From Pseudoduganella umbonata (GTDB taxonomy: Bacteria; Pseudomonadota; Gammaproteobacteria; Burkholderiales; Burkholderiaceae_D), in assembly GCF_014192225.1 (NCBI RefSeq), contig NZ_JACHXS010000017.1:42171-106170 (forward strand): a DNA stretch of 64,000 nt, given 5' to 3'. Position numbers and translations under genes: made by a program. Below, in pieces: positions 58,554 through 64,000 of this stretch (position 1 is the stretch's first letter; each line of letters starts with the position of its first letter). Below the pieces are notes generated by a model. That model searched no databases, was not told the DNA's origin, and was given only the letters and a program-made list of their open reading frames with translations.

Positions 58554-58958
58554 TCAGTCGGGATCACGTTCGAACGCCCGGGTTCCGGGAGGCAGCTGGA
58601 CCCAGGGATGGCGGCGGCAGTCGTACACTGATATCTGCGGCGGCGGGAAGTCCGGGTCGCCGAAAGCACCGACCGCCACGAACACTTCATCGTCGACGTC
58701 GTCTTCCGTGTGAAAGACCGTCGTGCCGCACACCGGGCAGAAATGGTAGACAAAGCCGCAGCCAGCGTCGCCCACGCGCACGTAGGCCGTGGAGCGGCCG
58801 CTGACGGTATAGGGAAGAGGAAACCCGGCAACAGGCGCGAACACGCTGCCGGTGCGCCGCTGGCAGGCCAGGCAATGGCAGATGCCGACGCCGTTCGGCT
58901 CGGCCGCCACTTCGATCTGCAGCTGGCCGCAGCTGCACGATGCGGTTCTTGTTGCCAT
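58554..58958 (-). CDS. GFA-family protein (glutathione-dependent formaldehyde-activating-like)
   Basis: This 134-residue protein has the GFA/CENP-V fold. Zinc-ligand cysteines are Cys8/Cys10 (ASCSCGQLQIEV), Cys27/Cys29/Cys32 (GICHCLACQRRTG) and Cys74/Cys77 (FCPVCGTTVFH). The family binds zinc; its best known member, glutathione-dependent formaldehyde-activating enzyme, catalyses condensation of formaldehyde with glutathione, but most homologues have no proven activity. The ATG at 58958 has an ACGGAGCAC site. It is probably co-transcribed with the small CxxC protein gene downstream. No formaldehyde dehydrogenase gene is nearby. Confidence 0.88.
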   Translation of the reverse strand: MATRTASCSCGQLQIEVAAEPNGVGICHCLACQRRTGSVFAPVAGFPLPYTVSGRSTAYVRVGDAGCGFVYHFCPVCGTTVFHTEDDVDDEVFVAVGAFGDPDFPPPQISVYDCRRHPWVQLPPGTRAFERDPD

Positions 58959-59020
58959 TGTGTGCTCCGTAGGAGAAAGCTCAATCCTGGGCTCTTGCTG
59001 CCGAACCTGCGGCAAACTGA

Positions 59021-59046
59021 TTCCGCCTCCAAGCGGACGTTCGAAC
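59021..59046 (+). repeat. Dispersed repeat, degenerate copy
   Basis: TTCCGCCTCCAAGCGGACGT and the following TCGAAC resemble the 3' part of the repeat unit (TTCCACCCCATTGCAGACGTTCAA at 60516). The copy lies at the left edge of the gene-free stretch 58959-60126. That stretch also holds a GCGGAC/GTCCGC hairpin (about 59305-59322), the TTTAGAC array and an arsC relic. Confidence 0.35.
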
Positions 59047-59448
59047 TAATGCACTCACCGATGAATAACTTGGGACTTATCCGGCCCGATCAAGGCATCT
59101 TCCCACCCCTTCGTGCCCACCCCTGTTGCGCAGAAAGCTCGATTCGCGCAGCGATCATGTCCTGCAAAAAATTGCTTGTCGCGCTCAGGAAAATAGGCGG
59201 AAGTCGAGACTAGAACGATTTTCGCAGAGTGCGTCATACCTACCTTGCAATTATTTACTTGGCAGCCTGCTCCAGCGCAGTGCAACGGCAGCTCTCGCTC
59301 TATTGCGGACCTTTGGGTGTCCGCCCAGTAGAGGTCAGTCAGTGACCGATTGCTTGACCGACCATGTGGGAGGGCGATCCTACAGTCCAGTTGGCTCTGA
59401 CATGACGCTGGCTGGCCGTGGGATGCACGTTACCCTTCACGACATCCG

Positions 59449-59883
59449 GTCTAAAACGCTCTAAAACGAGCTCGAATGCTCTAATAAGGTCTGAAATCGG
59501 CGTTGCGCGCGAAAAATTAGACCGGAATCGATTTTTTCCGGCGGACTCCGGGCGGAATTAGACCGTTCGGCACGGTCGTCTGAGACCGTTTTAGACTGTT
59601 CCTGTTGGTTTTTTAGACTGGTTTAGCGAACGAGCATCTGAGTGCCCGTCAGTCGTCAGCGCGGATCCGCCTCGTCGCCAGGAACGCTGTTCCATGATTC
59701 GTTCTCTCTAAACGGATATAAACTTTGGATCGGCACCCGGCGATTAGGTCGCTTTAGACTTTTTCTTGTTTGAGATAGATAGGAATAGACCCAGGCAGGC
59801 GACCTTTTAGACACTATTCGATGGCAGGTGGTTGGAACGAGAGCGCATTAGACTTTTTTCGATACTTTTAGATCGATTTAGAC
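59449..59883. repeat. Array of TTTAGAC motifs in a non-coding stretch
   Basis: TTTAGAC occurs at 59590, 59612, 59753, 59806 and 59877. ATTAGAC-type copies (core TTAGAC) lie at 59517, 59558 and 59848, and a variant TTTAGAT at 59867. The complementary GTCTAAA is at 59449, with variants CTCTAAAA, CTCTAATA and GTCTGAAA to 59496. Left copies point one way and right copies the other. No reading frame spans the array. Small hairpins (CCGGAA/TTCCGG near 59522-59541, GACCG/CGGTC near 59561-59577) are embedded. The region is more AT-rich than its surroundings. Function unknown. Confidence 0.75.
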
Positions 59884-59959
59884 GAGTCGCAGAAAACGAG
59901 GACGCAGGCAGTGGATGGTTTTCAATGCCCTCCGGCGTGCACTGCGCCGCGCCGCACAT

Positions 59960-60067
59960 CGCGCGGCGGCGCGACCGATATCTGTAACAGCTGGTGGACC
60001 GCATTCTTTTGCAGCATGTGCAGCGGCAGGCTGATAAAGAAGCTCATGCGGGCCGGATCTGGTGGAA
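59960..60067 (-). pseudogene. Relic of an arsC/LMW-phosphatase-like gene
   Basis: On the minus strand the bases read FHQIRP, then (after one missing base) MSFFISLPLHMLQKNAVHQ, then (after a second missing base) VTDIGRAAAR. This is the C-terminus of the arsC-like protein at 20111 (FHQIRARMSIFVSLPLHMLE and on to DIGRTAA). Similarity is evident at DNA level for about 105 bases. Two frameshifts and the absence of the rest show it is dead. A dispersed repeat copy starts right beside it. Confidence 0.8.
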
Positions 60068-60090
60068 CGTCACTTACTGCCACAACAGGC

Positions 60091-60118
60091 AGGTTCCGCC
60101 CCGAAGCAGACGGTCAAC
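60091..60118 (+). repeat. Dispersed repeat, degenerate copy
   Basis: AGGTTCCGCCCCGAAGCAGA and the next CGGTCAAC resemble AGGTTCCACCCCATTGCAGACGTTCAA at 60513. It lies between the arsC relic and a small secreted-protein gene. Confidence 0.45.
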
Positions 60119-60126
60119 AAACGCAG

Positions 60127-60369
60127 CTAGGGCGTCCTAAGTCGTAGAAATCTTTTGCCATCGAAGCGGTATCGTTCCCACGTCCTCCGTTTCCCAGCAA
60201 CGTCACTGTCCTGTACTTCGACAATGAATCCGGATGTTTGGCTAACGCGCGAGATTTTGCCAATCTCGGAACCGAACTCGCCGCCAGGGACTACCTCACA
60301 GTCGGCGGTAAGCCCAGGGAGAGGGAATAGCATCAGAGCTACCAACAACACTCTTCCGAGTCGTAGCAT
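60127..60369 (-). CDS. Small secreted hypothetical protein
   Basis: This 80-residue protein has a clear signal peptide (MLRLGRVLLVALMLFPLPG, likely cleavage after LTA). A mature part of about 58 residues is rich in alternating charged and beta-branched residues (SEIGKISRVSQTSGFIVEVQ, WERYRFDGKRFLRLR), suggesting a small beta domain. One Cys is near the mature N-terminus. No family recognised. The ribosome site is weak (GAAAG). It is the only intact-looking gene in a stretch of relics and repeats, so it may be newly arrived cargo or a survivor. Periplasmic location is inferred. Confidence 0.55.
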   Translation of the reverse strand: MLRLGRVLLVALMLFPLPGLTADCEVVPGGEFGSEIGKISRVSQTSGFIVEVQDSDVAGKRRTWERYRFDGKRFLRLRTP

Positions 60370-60427
60370 GCCGATCTTTCAAAAGTCGTTGAAACGTTGT
60401 GTCGATACAGCCGCCGTTGGGAACCCC

Positions 60428-60540
60428 AAGGACCGCTTCTGGCCGATCTCGGCCGCTAGACGCAGCATAGCAGCTTGCCGCACCGCAATGGTCGGGAACT
60501 GTCACGACCGTCAGGTTCCACCCCATTGCAGACGTTCAAT
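60428..60540 (+). repeat. Dispersed repeat, longest copy
   Basis: The unit starts AAGGACCGCTTCTGGCCGAT and ends AGGTTCCACCCCATTGCAGA with CGTTCAAT following. Its first 28 bases recur at 46685 and 46814. Its last 28 bases recur in altered form at 35763, 46855, 59021 and 60091. It contains several GC-rich inverted segments (GGCCGATCTCGGCC). It resembles short intergenic repeats common in this bacterial group. Confidence 0.6.
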
Positions 60541-60578
60541 CACAGCGTCCTTATCGTTAGCCTTGTCTTCCGCAGGGC

Positions 60579-60755
60579 CTACTTCTGGCAGGCTAGCGGT
60601 CGAGATTGATCGGCAACCTTGATCACCACTTTGCCGAATGGTCCACGCGCCAGATGCTTGTAGGCTTGCTCGGCTTCGTCGAATGCATAGACCTTGTCGA
60701 TGACATGCTTGATGCCGTGCTTGTCGAGGAACGGGTCATTCGGTCGAACGAAGTG
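60579..60755 (-). pseudogene. Relic of an MDR-family oxidoreductase, C-terminal 48 codons
   Basis: On the minus strand the frame reads HFVRPNDPFLDKHGIKHVID followed by KVYAFDEAEQAYKHL and ARGPFGKVVIKVADQSR, then a stop at 60579. This is the C-terminal end of medium-chain (quinone/alcohol) oxidoreductases, where I-DKVY-FDEA-AY-HL-RG--GKVVI is conserved. Nothing upstream continues the protein. The remaining bases to 60925 hold no gene. Confidence 0.75.
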
Positions 60756-60925
60756 CGCGGTGCTACGGCGATGCCCGAATGGTGGTCTGGCGGAAGATCA
60801 CGGGCACCAGCCGCCTGCCGCGCAACCGGCACGCGGCGTTCCTCACGGATCATTGATCACGTCGTTTGATAGCGCTATCATGCGGATGGCGCCCGCCATT
60901 TCATCCACAGCTAAAGGATCGACCC

Positions 60926-61468
60926 ATGACTATTTTCCGCTTCCGTCCGCATTGCTTTTCCCTGCTCGCCGCCATAGCCGTTTGCTCCCTGGCAGTGCCC
61001 GCCGCCTACGCCGCCACGGACGCCGACTTGCCGACGCCCCGCGTGATCAACGGCGATAGCCCGGGCACCGCCGCTAATATCTTGGCCGCCCGCCGCTATG
61101 CCGCGTTCTGGAACACCGGCAAGCCAGAATTCGCCGAGGCCGCGCTGGCCCCGAATTTCACAGACCGCACGCTGCCGGCAGGCCGTCCGCAAGGCCCGCA
61201 AGGTCCGATCAAGGCGTCGCAGGCGTTTCGCGCCGCCGTGCCGGACCTGCGCGCCGACTTGGAGGAAGTCGTCGCCGCCGGCGACCGTGTCGTCGTGCGC
61301 CTGCATTTCACGGGCACGTTCACGGGCAAAATGGGCAAGGTGCAGGGCAAAGGCCAGAAGATCGATTTCCAGGCCATGGACCTTTACCAGGTCGTCGACG
61401 GCAAGATCACTGACAACTGGCACCTGGAAGACATCAACATGTTCAAGCAGCTGGGCATGGTGAAGTAA
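60926..61468 (+). CDS. Exported SnoaL-like (NTF2-fold) protein
   Basis: This 180-residue protein has a signal peptide (about 1-30, AAYAATD) followed by a SnoaL/polyketide-cyclase-like NTF2 fold (about 47-175). The family pattern is seen in FWNTGKPEFAEAALAPNFTD, ASQAFRAAVPDLRADLEEVV and GKITDNWHLEDINMFKQLG. The middle part has a Gly/Pro/Gln-rich loop (PAGRPQGPQGP). Export is unusual for enzymes of this fold, and many such proteins have no known activity. The ATG follows AAAGGATCGACCC. Neighbours give no pathway clue. Confidence 0.85.
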   Translation: MTIFRFRPHCFSLLAAIAVCSLAVPAAYAATDADLPTPRVINGDSPGTAANILAARRYAAFWNTGKPEFAEAALAPNFTDRTLPAGRPQGPQGPIKASQAFRAAVPDLRADLEEVVAAGDRVVVRLHFTGTFTGKMGKVQGKGQKIDFQAMDLYQVVDGKITDNWHLEDINMFKQLGMVK

Positions 61469-61613
61469 GACGCAAGGCGCCGCCGGCGGCGAATACGGCG
61501 TGGTAGTTCGTCGGGTGTGCCCGATCGAGCAGGGGCCCGCGGCGCTAACAATAAAGTTGGTCGAGGCAACGACTGCTAACGCCAGCCGATTGCTGCCATT
61601 CAGTAAGCCGCAC

Positions 61614-62114
61614 TCATGTTCCCAAAGCAGCCCGCTTTCCAATTGCCCGCGGCGCCTGCTCAATCAACGCCAGCGAATAAAAGCGATCCCCTCCACTCCC
61701 CGGCAGCGGGTCGGGCCCACGCTTCCACCCAAATGACTCATACAAATGAATCGCAGCGTGCATCCCGCCGCAAGTTTCCAGTTCCAGCTCGGCGAAACCC
61801 CGCCTGGCTGCCTCGGCGATGGCCTCGGAAAGTAACGCGCGACCGAGGCCACGTCCCTGCATGCTGGCATCGACATGGAAGCCGAACAACTTGGCGGAAC
61901 TATCTGTTCGGCGTTGGATCACCAGGCAGCCGGCTATCTTGCCAGCCATCTCCGCCACCAGTTCGATCTCGTTGGGCGAGCCGGGCTGTCCGATAACGCC
62001 AATGGCAGCGTCCAGCGTCTCGAAATCGGCGACGAGGCCGAATGAAGCCAGGGATTTAAACACGACGGCTCGGGCTTCCGTATTATCGGTGGGACGTGCC
62101 TGACGGATTTGCAT
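61614..62114 (-). CDS. GNAT-family N-acetyltransferase
   Basis: This 166-residue acetyltransferase has its acetyl-CoA motif in GFHVDASMQGRGLGRALLSE (Q/R-G-x-G-x-A). The C-terminal motif is in MHAAIHLYESFGWKRGP, with the Tyr that often acts as general acid. The N-terminus MQIRQARPTDNTEA is typical of a first strand. There is no signal peptide. The start at 62114 lacks a strong ribosome site, and a 15-base tandem repeat lies just upstream. The frame is open further upstream without similarity. The substrate is unknown. Confidence 0.87.
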   Translation of the reverse strand: MQIRQARPTDNTEARAVVFKSLASFGLVADFETLDAAIGVIGQPGSPNEIELVAEMAGKIAGCLVIQRRTDSSAKLFGFHVDASMQGRGLGRALLSEAIAEAARRGFAELELETCGGMHAAIHLYESFGWKRGPDPLPGSGGDRFYSLALIEQAPRAIGKRAALGT

Positions 62115-62160
62115 GACAAAGTTGAAATAAGAAACGGACGACGATTTTATGCGGAAATAT

Positions 62161-62205
62161 CGCAGCCCGTCGAATCGCAGCCCGTCGAATCGCCGCTCGT
62201 CGACG
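62161..62205. repeat. 15-base tandem repeat upstream of the GNAT gene
   Basis: CGCAGCCCGTCGAAT occurs twice in perfect tandem (62161-62175 and 62176-62190). A third copy with changes, CGCCGCTCGTCGACG, follows at 62191-62205. It lies 47-91 bases before the GNAT start codon and could influence its promoter. Confidence 0.7.
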
Positions 62206-62268
62206 ATCGGCTGTCCGCCATGGTGAGTGCTCTGTCCGGGCCGCTCACGTCCGCCGCAACCATCGACG

Positions 62269-62736
62269 TCACGGGATCCAGTACAGGAACAGCTCGCGCC
62301 CGTCGCCGGAACGGTCCAGCGTGACCCGGCGCCGCTGCTCGACACCCTTCCAGATGGCCGACACCGTGTAGGTCCCCGCCGGCAGCTTCAGGTAGACCTG
62401 CGGCCCGCTGCCCGCCAGCGCAAAGACACGCCCTTGCCGCACGTCGTCGACCGTCAGCGCCACATTGGTCACCATGGCGCCGCTGTCGTGGACCGCATAG
62501 GTAAGGCGCAGGTTGTACTTGTCGCGCATGGCGGCCAGCGCGGCGCGCTCGTCCACGGTACTGCCGCCGCTGGCATAGGCCACCGTGCCGCTGGTACCGG
62601 TCTGCAGGCGGCCCTGCGCCAGGACGGAACTGTGCGCAAGGGCGAGCGCCAATAGCATGGACAGGAAGCCGAGCCCGATGGCGCGGGCAAGGATGCCGGG
62701 CGCCACCCGCCATGACGCCACATCAGGCTTGAGCAT
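62269..62736 (-). CDS. Secreted hypothetical protein with beta-sandwich-like domain
   Basis: This 155-residue protein has a signal peptide (about 1-40, SSVLAQG). The mature part (about 115 residues) reads like a beta-sandwich with a carboxypeptidase-regulatory-like pattern (VYLKLPAGTYTVSAIWKGVE). No enzyme motif is seen. The ATG at 62736 has a strong GAAGGAGGCGGATC site and lies inside the end of the LysR gene (14-base overlap), so the two are co-transcribed and coupled. A partner in a cell-envelope function regulated with the LysR gene is possible. No family recognised with confidence. Confidence 0.7.
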   Translation of the reverse strand: MLKPDVASWRVAPGILARAIGLGFLSMLLALALAHSSVLAQGRLQTGTSGTVAYASGGSTVDERAALAAMRDKYNLRLTYAVHDSGAMVTNVALTVDDVRQGRVFALAGSGPQVYLKLPAGTYTVSAIWKGVEQRRRVTLDRSGDGRELFLYWIP

Positions 62737-63682
62737 GATCCGCCTCCTTCGCCTTGCGCCGTTTCGCGGGATGCCCGCGCGCCCCGGCCGACGCCGCCGA
62801 GCGCGCCTGGTCCGCCAGTGCCAGGAAATTGACCACTTTCGCCGACGGTTCGGCATCGCGCGAGGCCAGCGCCAGGTTGGTGACGACATTCACATCGGCG
62901 ATGTCCACGTAGACGACGCCCTCGGCGCGGATCTGGCTGACGGAAGCGGGCACGATCGATACGCCGAACTCGGCGGACACCAGATTGACGACCGACGACA
63001 GCTGGGGCGCCTGCTGGCCCGGCACCGGCTCGAAGCCGGCCAGCCGGCAGGCATTCAGGATCTCGTCGTGCAGCATCGGGCTTTCCTCGCGGGGAATCAG
63101 CACGAAGGATTCGCCGGCCAGTGCCGTCAGCGGAATGCGCCGGAGCTTCGCCAGCCGGTGGCCGGCCGGCAGCACCACCTTCATCGGCTCGCTGGCGATC
63201 TGGTACAGCGCGATGCCGGCAAACGAGTGGGTTCCCGGCCGCATCAGCGCCAGGTCAAGCCGGCCCTCCTCCAGCAAGGCCAGCAACTGGGTCGTGGTGC
63301 CCTCGGTCAGGGTCAGCGCGACACCGGGATAGTTGGCGCGGAAAGCGCGGATCAGCGCGCGCACGATCGGGTGAAAGGCCGCAGAGGCCGTCAAGCCCAG
63401 GTGCAGGTGGCCCGTTTCACCGCGGCCCGCGCGTTGCGCGTTTGCAACAGCACTCTGCGCATCGTTCAGCAGCCGTCTCGCGTCCACCATCAGCGCCTTG
63501 CCGGCCTCGGTCAGCGACATGCCATGCCCTGTCCGATGGAACAGCGGCACGTCGAGTTCACGCTCCAGCGTGAGGATTTGCTGGCTCAGCGGCGGCTGGC
63601 CGATGCCCAGGCGCTCGGCTGCGCGGGTCACATTGCCCTCCTCGGCCACGGCAACGAAGTAGCGCAAACGTCTTAATTCCAT
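62723..63682 (-). CDS. LysR-family transcriptional regulator
   Basis: This 319-residue protein has the HTH at about 1-60 (MELRRLRYFVAVAEEGNVTR, IGQPPLSQQILTLERELDVP). The substrate-binding domain covers about 90-295 (TGHLHLGLTASAAFHPIVRA, LIPREESPMLHDEI). It is of the CatR/CbnR/BenM-like subgroup (LRYFVAVAEEGN). The ATG at 63682 follows GGGAGGTTGTC; an upstream in-frame ATG at 63724 is less likely. It overlaps the small secreted-protein gene downstream and is divergent from sdhC. The effector is unknown; BenM-type members sense aromatic acids, but no such pathway is in the window. Confidence 0.93.
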   Translation of the reverse strand: MELRRLRYFVAVAEEGNVTRAAERLGIGQPPLSQQILTLERELDVPLFHRTGHGMSLTEAGKALMVDARRLLNDAQSAVANAQRAGRGETGHLHLGLTASAAFHPIVRALIRAFRANYPGVALTLTEGTTTQLLALLEEGRLDLALMRPGTHSFAGIALYQIASEPMKVVLPAGHRLAKLRRIPLTALAGESFVLIPREESPMLHDEILNACRLAGFEPVPGQQAPQLSSVVNLVSAEFGVSIVPASVSQIRAEGVVYVDIADVNVVTNLALASRDAEPSAKVVNFLALADQARSAASAGARGHPAKRRKAKEADHAQA

Positions 63683-63737
63683 GACAACCTCCCGCTCCGG
63701 TATCTGATTATCGTCTTGATTCAAAACGTTTCATATA

Positions 63738-63767
63738 TTGGACAGTATAGCGGCATTCCACGATAAT
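63738..63767 (+). promoter_or_regulatory. Sigma70-type promoter for the sdh operon
   Basis: TTGGAC (63738-63743) and GATAAT (63762-63767) are spaced by 18 bases, a good -35/-10 pair. Transcription would start near 63774, leaving a leader of about 65 bases to the sdhC start at 63840. The LysR promoter must lie in the same region on the other strand. Confidence 0.45.
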
Positions 63768-63839
63768 CCACGCCTTGCAACCTGCGTTGATCATGGGCAT
63801 GGTCACGCGCGGGATTTATAACCAGGTGAGAGGTCTCCA

Positions 63840-64000
63840 ATGGCTGTACAAGAAACCCAAAGAAAACCGCGGAGAGAATACCGCAACATCCACATCGGTG
63901 AACTAGGCCAATACCGCATGCCGTTGTCGGCCATCGTATCGATCCTGCACCGCATCAGCGGCATGCTGCTGTTCGTGCTGCTGCCGTTCATCCTGTACCT
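63840..64000 (+). CDS. sdhC: Succinate dehydrogenase cytochrome b556 subunit, N-terminal part
   Basis: The first 53 codons of SdhC, the haem-anchoring membrane subunit of succinate dehydrogenase (complex II), are inside the window. The protein reads MAVQETQRKPRREYRNIHIG and then MPLSAIVSILHRISGMLLFV, where SILHRISG is the conserved segment with the Ser/Arg quinone-site residues. The first transmembrane helix begins near residue 35. The start follows GTGAGAGGTCTCCA. The rest of sdhC, and presumably sdhDAB, continue to the right of the window edge. Confidence 0.93.
   Translation, partial: MAVQETQRKPRREYRNIHIGELGQYRMPLSAIVSILHRISGMLLFVLLPFILY

Noticed and set aside
59449..59883. CRISPR array
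   Set aside because: The repeated unit is only 6-8 bases, spacing is irregular, copies are in both orientations and no cas genes are nearby.
63664..63676. Another LacI-type core (GTAGCGCAAACG)
   Set aside because: It lies inside the start of the LysR coding region, has only the short core and is best explained by codons.

Overview
The window is a high-GC chromosomal stretch from a Gram-negative bacterium. I read it as a member of the Burkholderiales, most likely Oxalobacteraceae (Massilia/Duganella-like). The grounds are the CydABX oxidase, a Xanthomonas/Caulobacter-type TonB-dependent receptor next to plant-polysaccharide hydrolases, stand-alone winged-helix regulators, several chemoreceptors and LysR-rich accessory islands. 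This placement is an inference from gene content; no rRNA or tRNA is visible.

Layout. 1-1.9 kb: 3' part of cydA, then cydB and cydX (cytochrome bd oxidase). 1.9-5.75 kb, minus strand: an amidohydrolase with a histidine-rich tail, and a translationally coupled pair (fuconolactonase-like hydrolase plus UxaB-like polyol/sugar-acid dehydrogenase) behind a good sigma70-type promoter. 5.9-9.5 kb: a tight five-gene operon of two alpha/beta hydrolases, a secreted His/Lys/Glu-rich protein, an isochorismatase and a membrane protein. 9.5-12.7 kb: catalase and an SDR, each next to a small stand-alone winged-helix regulator. 12.9-16.7 kb: a giant propeller-type sensor kinase and its NarL-type regulator. 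16.7-22.2 kb: GNAT, an outer-membrane DUF5916-type protein, an arsenate-reductase-like protein, small unknowns and CorA.

22.2-33.9 kb and 50-56 kb form a carbohydrate-utilisation locus in two parts. The first has a TonB-dependent receptor, two GH43 enzymes, a GH20 hexosaminidase and a FucP-type MFS transporter. The second has a TorF-like outer-membrane protein, two more GH43 enzymes, a GH28 polygalacturonase-like lipoprotein and an esterase. Similar LacI-type half-palindromes (core GGTAGCGC) lie upstream of the receptor and between the esterase and the last GH43. No LacI regulator is in the window, so one acting from elsewhere is implied. A complete IS1595-family element sits just upstream of the receptor.

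34-43 kb holds a chemoreceptor followed by a redox/stress island: F420-reductase-like protein, exported MBL hydrolase, two MDR oxidoreductases, two LysR and one HxlR regulator, and a relic of a luciferase-type monooxygenase. 43-48 kb is mosaic: an internally deleted IS1182-type element, a lower-GC hybrid histidine kinase, dispersed repeats and a serine hydrolase. 48-50 kb encodes a second chemoreceptor. 56-59 kb encodes a GlxA-type AraC regulator divergent from an exported MBL hydrolase, plus two cysteine-motif proteins. 59-60.9 kb is a gene graveyard. It contains an array of TTTAGAC motifs with no coding function, a twice-frameshifted arsC relic, an MDR relic, several copies of a dispersed repeat and one intact small secreted protein. 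The window ends with a SnoaL-like protein, a GNAT, a LysR/secreted-protein pair and the start of sdhC.
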